64,000 bases of DNA, from NCBI GenBank assembly GCA_003255025.1, contig QANY01004032.1, positions 813,166 to 877,165 of the forward strand, in the 5' to 3' direction. The DNA is from Datisca glomerata (taxonomy: Eukaryota; Streptophyta; Magnoliopsida; Cucurbitales; Datiscaceae). Shown piece after piece: positions 57,561 through 64,000 of the stretch (within the stretch, counting starts at the first letter, position 1; each line of letters opens with the position of its first letter). The notes beneath the pieces were generated by a model. That model made no database searches. It was not told the DNA's origin and saw only the letters and a list, made by a program, of their open reading frames with translations. A program made the translations under genes and the position numbers.

Positions 57561-59065
57561 TGAATTCTTGGAATTCCCTATTGGAGGTTTGCAATTCCCT
57601 AAAAGCAATAACGTAGTCCATCCCAGGTACAAAGACGATTATAAGTGTGGCAGTAGACTGCTCCTATGAGGTACTTTCCTCCATCTCATGGAATATCAAG
57701 TCAACTGGTAGATTTTTTTCAACCATCAATCCGGGAAGAAGTTCTGGTAGGTCATCCACCCCTAACAATATTTGCATTTGTACAATGATAGATCATTCTC
57801 TACTGGAGTCATCAAATGTATAAGGGTAAATGGGGTGTCATGTGAGTGCGATTACATGTGTGCTCTAGTCTTAGTAAAGAACAAGTAAATATTGGAAATA
57901 TGAAGATTAAGATTTAAAGTATGAAGGACGACCACTTCAAGCAGCCTGAGGAAGGTGACATGATGCTCTAACTATGAGGAATTCAGGAATTCTGCAAGTC
58001 TCTAAGAGTCCTAAATTGAAAAATGTCAAAAGTCCTTAATAAATAGAGTGAAGACCTCAATATACAGAGAGGTTCTAGGCAGCGGTCATTTTAACTGATC
58101 CCTTGATTAGCCGGCAGAAGACCCTACGTAAACCACCTCAATAACCTTATTGAGGTGGCGACGTCGAGTCACCACTTATTGTAGCCATAGTCGTAGGTCC
58201 GTCTTTATGGAAAGATTCTCATGTGTGCTACTTATTACATTGCACCATGTGTCACGTGTAATAACCACAGATCTAGGGAAGAAAAGTGATTGTGCGCCAC
58301 GTTGATAAGATATTCATTGTTTGTCCAAAGGTAGGTCCCTTTTTAAAGTGAGAAATCACAACACATCCATGACCCTCAAAGTTTCCATATTTGTGAAGGA
58401 ATGTCCTTTCTAATAGAACGTAGTCTCACTCCAATCTATCAAACCACCTCTTCTGGAAAAAAACTCACTTGAGACTTTGAAACTTGACCTAGTTGTTACA
58501 AAAGCATGAACGAATAGATCGAGTAGTACAATGTAAGATATGATAATGTAAGTCAGTTGGTGATGTGGTATCACGTATGCATGCAAAAAAGTCAATGATG
58601 ACAGTTGACAACCATTCATGGAAATGACCATTTACCATCATGGAAAGTCAAAGTTGTAGCGGTCATCCATCATGTACATAAACTATAAATCATAAATAGA
58701 TTTTGGTATTAGTGGTGTGTTTTTTATATTCCTTTGCTATTTTTAGACTTATATGTTTAAGTACTATTTATGCTTATATTATAAGAGATTTTAGGATTTT
58801 CATATGGAAATAAAGTCCATGTATGGTAGCATATGGATTATGTTAATTTTAGAATATTTTAGTTACTATTTTAGGGACTTTTGAAGCCTTTAAAAATAAG
58901 TTTCTACGGTGTATTCGAAACTTAGTTTTGATTAATAGAAATTTGAGAATTTTCTCTAACCGTTTTTCAAACTTTCCGTATTCGTGTCTAAATCTAAAAG
59001 CTTTGGGGGGGTTGTTTTCAATTTTTCGTAGGCCTTTTTCTCATTGAAGCTTCCACTAGGTCAGT
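57561..59065. other. unassigned; probable LTR DNA
   Basis: No coding domain. It lies where the 5' LTR of the minus-strand gypsy element and an LTR or leader of the plus-strand element at 59066 should be. Contains a perfect 12-bp inverted repeat with a 2-bp loop at 58133-58158 (arms CCACCTCAATAA). From 58720 the DNA is AT-rich and leads into a primer-site-like sequence. Confidence 0.35.
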
Positions 59066-59830
59066 TGGTATTAGAGCTGAAAATCTGGACGGATTATGCC
59101 AAAGAGACACCTAGGCAATGAGATGCCCACAGAAGAAGTCTATGAACTTGATTGTGTGATGTAGTTAGAACAACACCAATCACTGTTAACGAAGATCTGG
59201 GATATGTACAGGGTCATCTAAAATCTACACCAGAATCGTGACCGTCCTGATTCGGGTAACTATTCTAGTGAGAGTAATGAGTCTTATGATGAAGGTGACA
59301 GTCTTATTCAAGTGACAAAGAGTATAATGAAGGGGACTTTGTAGATTGAGATTTGCCATTAATATTTGATGATTTTAAGGATGATGATTCAAAAGCGGAC
59401 TTTGTGAAGAAATTTTATAAACAATCACTTGAAATATGCTCAAAGAATGACAATGATGAGTCCATGAATCTTTTTAAGAAGCTGCAAGGTAAAGATTACT
59501 TTTGGGAGAGAGATAAATATATTGATTTTATTGAATTTGTTCATCTTATTCAGGATTTTCAATTTATAGATTTCATAATTTATTTGTAGACCACTGTGAA
59601 AAAGTTTTGGGTTTTTATTTGTGAAAGATAAATTAAAGACTTTCCTATTTCAAATATATTTTCATATGAAGCGGAACAAATCGATTTTAATAGAAACCAA
59701 GAAACTCGTTGTGGAAAACTTAAACCCAGAGCTACCAAGTGCATTTTTCTATGATATCCAAAGGGCATTAAAGGTTACAAGTTATGGTATAGAGGAGAAG
59801 CATATTCAAAGACAATTATCAGTATAGATG
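59066..59830 (+). pseudogene. retroelement primer site and gag-like remnant, unassigned family
   Basis: TTGGTATTAGAGCTGA at 59072-59087 resembles the initiator-Met tRNA primer site TGGTATCAGAGC. Broken frames follow: MPKRHLGNEMPTEEVYELD (59097-59155), LEQHQSLLTKIWDMY, then IFDDFKDDDSKADFVKKFY (59360-59420) and LNPELPSAFFYDIQRALKV (59720-59775). The order primer site then charged, helical protein fits a gag or coat-like first protein of a reverse-transcribing element. I cannot tell whether it is a Ty3/gypsy element or an endogenous pararetrovirus-like copy; no pol follows. It is inactive by stops and truncation. Confidence 0.45.
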
Positions 59831-60540
59831 TCAGCTTCAAGGAATATTAACTTCCACGATTACAACCAACATCTCAAACTCATAGTGATGTTCAAGAAAA
59901 GAAGAAAATTCAGTTTAAGGTGGAGCAAATGACAACTGAGCAAAAGAAGATTACTAAAGTGATTTAGATATTCAAAATAAGAATGGACTTCTATGGTTGA
60001 TTCCCTTTTCATTTACTTCACCTGTATAAACTTTGTTTCCATTGCTATAGATGTTCACAAACACTACCCTAACTCTAAAGTCCATTAAAATTTCATTTAA
60101 GAGAATATTTACTTAGCCCAACCTCCTTCGTATCTAAGCAGGATTAGGTTAACACAGATTCATTAAGCATAAGCTAATAAGTTGTAAGGAAGGTTCATAT
60201 TCCTATAGAACTTACATAATGTCTAGATCTACATGAATCATTGCTCATATATTCTTGATTTAAGCATACAAGCATTGGGTAATTCATTCCATTAAACTAA
60301 GTTCTTCCGAAGCTTAACTGAACTTGGATTCTGTAAGGGATGACCAATCACAAATAGGAAAATGGAGACTTCATTAAAAAGGCAAAGTATAATCCAAGTT
60401 AGTTTACTATACTAGCCTCAAAATGCTTAGCTCATAATGAGCTCAAATAAAAATATGGAATATCTTGAATCCATTAAATCCAGCATAGAAAGAGATTCAG
60501 AAAAGAGTATTACAGGAGAGAAAAATGGGAAAGAGAAAAG
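59831..60540. other. no feature recognised
   Basis: AT-rich DNA between the gag-like remnant and the CACTA terminus. It may be the internal part of the CACTA fragment; no domain found. Confidence 0.35.
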
Positions 60541-60974
60541 AAGAATAAACTAGTAGTCTAAGCTCTTGCCGTCTTCCCTGTTCTCTCTTCCTTCTTCTGT
60601 CGTCTTCTTCACCCTTTTTCTTCCTTGTGTAGGTTCTTCGTCCTCTTCTCTCAGGCAAATGTCGGCTCTAATATGAAAATATATCTCTTCTCCAAAAAGA
60701 GAAGGGTTTGCTTTTTATACCCCCATGATAATTAGGGCTTCCTCTTTGCACAAGGATACTTGTCAAGCATCCAGGAATTTGGGGACCATAAAGAGAAGGT
60801 ACAATTGACACGCTGTGTGTTCATGAGTATTGTTAACCAACCTTCGTGCAAATTGCCCCGTTGTAAGAAATAATCTATTTTATGACGCCTTTTCATATAA
60901 CGGATATGCACCCGTGGTAAGCTATTTTACACGACGCGAAATCTCCATCGTGAAAATGAGATATGTAGTAGTGG
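60541..60974 (-). mobile_element. CACTA-like terminus with promoter-like leader
   Basis: Read on minus from 60974: CACTACTACATATCTCATTT, then inverted subterminal motifs TTTTCACGATGG and CGCGTCGTGTAAAA, GACGCC and ACGGGTG-type repeats, then a TATA box GGTATAAAAAGC (60711-60722) and a purine-rich leader GAAGAAGGAAGAGAG. This is the 5' layout seen in CACTA elements. The other terminus and transposase were not found, so it is a fragment or a deleted derivative. The first bases differ from the usual CACTACAAGAAA. Confidence 0.5.
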
Positions 60975-62050
60975 AATATAGATCTATATGATTTAGATAC
61001 ACGTTTGATAGTATGTATAAGAAGTCATGATGACAATATTAATTAATATTATTACGTGTTTGACATGTTAACTTTCAAATTAGATCATACACCATACGGC
61101 CAAATTTAATCTAGGTTCTAGGATAGTCCAGTTCAATTCAATCTACTAAATTAATACCGTGCAAGACAACCAACATACTCTTGGGTTTTATTCGTCACTG
61201 AACTCATGGGGTTAGAGGATATCTTTGGCACGGCATGTACCATACTACTGCTTAAAATGCCATCATCTAGATTACCTTTCAATGGGCTAATTCTACACTC
61301 AATCCTTATTTGATTATTTAGGTTATCTTTTTGTTTATGTTTTCATATCTAATTATTCAACTTTATTTCTTCAAGACTTTGACTAAATACAGTTATAAAA
61401 CAACATAATTTTTTATGAATTAATATCATTTTTTGTCAAAATTACATTACAAATTTTAAAAGAAATTATGAAATATAATTCGAATTCACTTCCTCTAAGA
61501 TATGAGTGTGGAGACTCTACGTCAATACAACTTGTCTAATTAGCACCGTTAAACTCATATTGTCTTGCATGTTGTGAAAAAATAATAATAACTGTGGCTA
61601 TATTTATCTCTGTTTGTAGCTCTCATGTGGAGCTATGGGTTGCAGTTAAAGATCCCTAATAACCCTTAGTTTTTCCAAAAAAAAAAAAAATACAAATTCG
61701 CAGATCTTTAAAAGTTAGAATATATAGAGTAACGTGACAAAAGCTCACAATTAACGATCATATGATTCGTACGAGCTTTATCTCGCCAAGATCAACCCGA
61801 GCTTGTTTATGTCAATTATATTGACCTAATTAATTCTGTGCTTAACATGACCGTAGAAGCATGGGACATGTTGTGAGCAAAAAACTATACGTAATTAATA
61901 GATAATTACATTTGTAACGTGAAATTCCACGCCGAAACCATTTGTCCAATTTGGATACTCAACTTTAACGTCATCATAAATTGATATACAATCCCATAAA
62001 TTTCCTTTTTGTATTTGTTAGGCATAAATTTCACATATGTAGCTTTCCTT
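60975..62050. other. intergenic, upstream of the MGNW gene
   Basis: No gene. A 16-bp A-run at about 61676-61691 follows ATAACCCTTAGTTTTTCC and could be a retroposed tail. The last 350 bp are the likely promoter of the gene at 62133. Confidence 0.4.
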
Positions 62051-62055
62051 TCTAC

Positions 62056-62063
62056 TATAAATT
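62056..62063 (+). promoter_or_regulatory. TATA box of the MGNW gene
   Basis: CTACTATAAATTAATT lies about 75 nt before the ATG at 62133, leaving a leader of roughly 45 nt if transcription starts about 30 nt downstream. Position and sequence are typical of plant TATA boxes. Confidence 0.45.
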
Positions 62064-62132
62064 AATTTGCCCAAACATATCCACACATATATGTAAGAAT
62101 TACTCTATCGACGGAAACTAACATAAAAAGAT

Positions 62133-62432
62133 ATGGGCAATTGGTTTGGGAAGAAGAAGGTGGTGCAACCAATAATAGGCCATGGAGAGTTAAAGACAAC
62201 ATCAAGTGGTTTGATAATCAAAGTGCTTCTTACTAAAGATGAACTAAAGAAGATGATGGCTAAGGTGGATTCCAGCAAAGGGGATTCAAATTTAGGCCGT
62301 TTGATATTGCAAGAATGCTCCAAAGGTAGGTTACATGCTCGTGTTGTAGATGTTCGAGAGAGTCGGGGATCGGATAACATAAAGATCAGATCGAGTTTGA
62401 ATGTCATCCCAGAAAGTTTAGTGATCATTTGA
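62133..62432 (+). CDS. small MGN-starting plant protein, 99 aa
   Basis: Intact single-exon frame. The N-terminus MGNWFGKKK has Gly2 for N-myristoylation followed by a lysine cluster that could hold it to membranes. Conserved-looking blocks are LIIKVLLTKDELKKMMAKV (about residues 27-45) and LGRLILQECSKGRLHARVV (about 54-72); the end reads SSLNVIPESLVII. The plan resembles short uncharacterised plant proteins with a VKVLLTKEEL-type core, but I cannot give a family name. The antisense frame over the same bases is a shadow. A TATA box, short leader, absence of stops and lack of transposon features support a real gene. Function unknown. Confidence 0.7.
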   Translation: MGNWFGKKKVVQPIIGHGELKTTSSGLIIKVLLTKDELKKMMAKVDSSKGDSNLGRLILQECSKGRLHARVVDVRESRGSDNIKIRSSLNVIPESLVII

Positions 62433-64000
62433 GATGAAATTAGTAGCGTTCTAATATTGATATAGATTGTTTTTCTATATGTGTATATTGATGTATTGAG
62501 AGTGATTTCACATCAATAATTAATCGCCTTCAAATTTTGGGTTCAATTTTTGTTATTACTTGAGATATATGGCTGAGAAGGAGCAGCATTAATTTTTAAT
62601 GAGCATCAATTTCTAATAATATTGAAAAAGTTCATTTCTTGACAAGTACATCTTGATTTAATCAAATGATCATTTCATAAATTAAAAAAATACTTGATTT
62701 AATCATATCTTATTGGTGGCATAATCGTCGAGGTGAAGTAGGAAAGTTTATCAATAGGTGAAATTCTCTTTCGAAAGGAAATTTTAGGATTCTATCTGTA
62801 AGTTGGAAAAAAAAAGAGAGCTAGAACCGTGTCCGATAGTTGTATTGCAATGGGCAAATGACTTTTTTCTTTTATATGATGGAGAAAGATTGGGAAAAAA
62901 CTAGCAAAGAACATTACAAAGTGAAACACTCATTAAAATTCTAGAGGAAAAAAATGAACGAAGAACAATGCTATTTAGAGGGAAAACAAAATATTGTATG
63001 CTTTTCAGAAAATATATCATGTTTGAACTCCAAGGGATGTTTAATCTCGACAATCATTTATATTCATTCAAGTCATCTAACCTTATGTTTGAATCACAAT
63101 GTGACAATTAACAATTAACTTAGGCTGAGACTAGTGCCATGGCTCCCACTCAAAAGCCCGTGTGATAAGTTCAAGTTACGACTTTAGGGTTGAAGACTCA
63201 TGTACAAAAAAAATCATGATAAGTTGGGTTGAGACTGAAGGAATCGACTCAGTAGAAAATATAGGATCTTGAAATATTTGAGAAATAATTTATTTAAAAA
63301 ATAAATTAGAAAAAATATTTTTGAAGCGTGATGATCGAAAATCGAAACCTCATAACCTTCTTTGCTATTTTTGAGATCATTAACAAAAATCACGAGCGGA
63401 TAGACACTCGAATAAAATCAAAAACCAAAAACTGACTCACATTCTTTCTCTCTAAAAGAATGCTCTTGCATATTCTCCTCATTAAGAAAAGAAATCTACA
63501 AAATTGTTCTATTTAATAACTAGAGAAAGTTGCCTTTTTAATCAAATAAAAGAATTGGCATCATTTGTAACCCATGTGAAGACAGCACTTCACACACCAA
63601 CGGTTGGGAAAATTTTCCAAGCGTTTGTGTAATTTTTTTAAATTAAATTAATTAATTAAAATTAAGTAAAATAGTTTTAATTAATCATTAACTTTTTAGA
63701 ATAAACACTGAGCTAGATTTTATATCACTTGATTGATTATAAGGTATCTACGTTAAGCCATTTGTTTATCAAACAAGTCACATCACAACAAACCCAAATC
63801 CGAAGCTAGTATGGGGACCATAAGGATAAAAATATATTTGACTAAATAATTAATAAATTCTATCAATTAAACCTATAATTAAATTTATTAACTATTAATT
63901 ATGATTAGCTTCTCTATAAAATTGTAATTGAACTCCAAGTATATTTTATATTGCTCGACATAACTATCATTGACCTGTTATTCATTATGTGTGGCCCTCC
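62433..64000. other. AT-rich, no gene recognised
   Basis: 3' flank of the MGNW gene, then AT-rich DNA. A piece at 62835-62895 reads VLQWANDFFLLYDGERLG, faintly like a LINE reverse-transcriptase xADD region, but is too short to call. Confidence 0.35.

Noticed and set aside
62105..62428. 107-codon minus-strand frame opposite the MGNW gene
   Set aside because: Shadow of the plus-strand gene, which has a TATA box, a myristoylation-type start and conserved-looking blocks.

Overview
This window reads as repeat-rich nuclear DNA from a flowering plant, most probably a eudicot. The evidence is AT-rich sequence, a degenerate nuclear rDNA fragment with the angiosperm ITS1 motif, scattered plastid-derived fragments, and dense nested Ty1/copia, Ty3/gypsy, CACTA, hAT and LINE elements. 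Only two host genes look intact: a DUF4228/PADRE protein at 16.2-16.8 kb (minus) and a small MGN-starting protein at 62.1-62.4 kb (plus). A third short reading frame at 18.3 kb may encode a secreted peptide but is unproven. I cannot name the species.

Layout. 0-2 kb: antisense rDNA pseudogene (ITS2, 5.8S, ITS1, 3' part of 18S) joined to a truncated LINE tail. 2.5-3.6 kb: decayed plastid DNA (ndhE, rbcL, matK fragments) joined from separate plastid loci. 5.3-14.6 kb: two long inverted arms carrying a palindromic minisatellite and TTC/GAA tracts. Between them lie a broken GRF zinc-finger gene, a gene-like pyrimidine-rich leader, a CACTA 3' end and a 2,154-bp solo LTR with a perfect 5-bp target duplication. 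14.7-15.1 kb: hAT-type MITE. 16.2-18.6 kb: PADRE gene and the small secreted-peptide candidate.

19.0-31.2 kb: a copia element split by a 7.0-kb Athila-like gypsy element (target duplication CCCTT). 31.2-32.2 kb: LINE remains. 35.7-43.0 kb: a minus-strand gypsy element of Tat/Retand type. It carries a satellite-like array whose units alternate at 81 and 88 bp, a separate 49-bp array, and a fairly fresh plastid ndhD insertion inside the array. 43.0-57.6 kb: an older minus-strand gypsy element whose reverse transcriptase is split by a copia-type LTR. That LTR is itself split by a 7.4-kb CACTA element, and a second copy of the hAT MITE also sits in the reverse transcriptase. 58-61 kb: another retroelement leader and a CACTA terminus. 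62.1 kb: the MGNW gene.

The window is therefore mainly a record of layered insertions, and insertion order can be read from the interruptions. All transposon genes seen carry stops, frameshifts or deletions. The parts least explained by standard annotation are the long-inverted-repeat structure at 5.3-14.6 kb, the satellite-like array with its plastid insert at 38-40 kb, and the opposite-strand promoter-like block in the Tat-like element.
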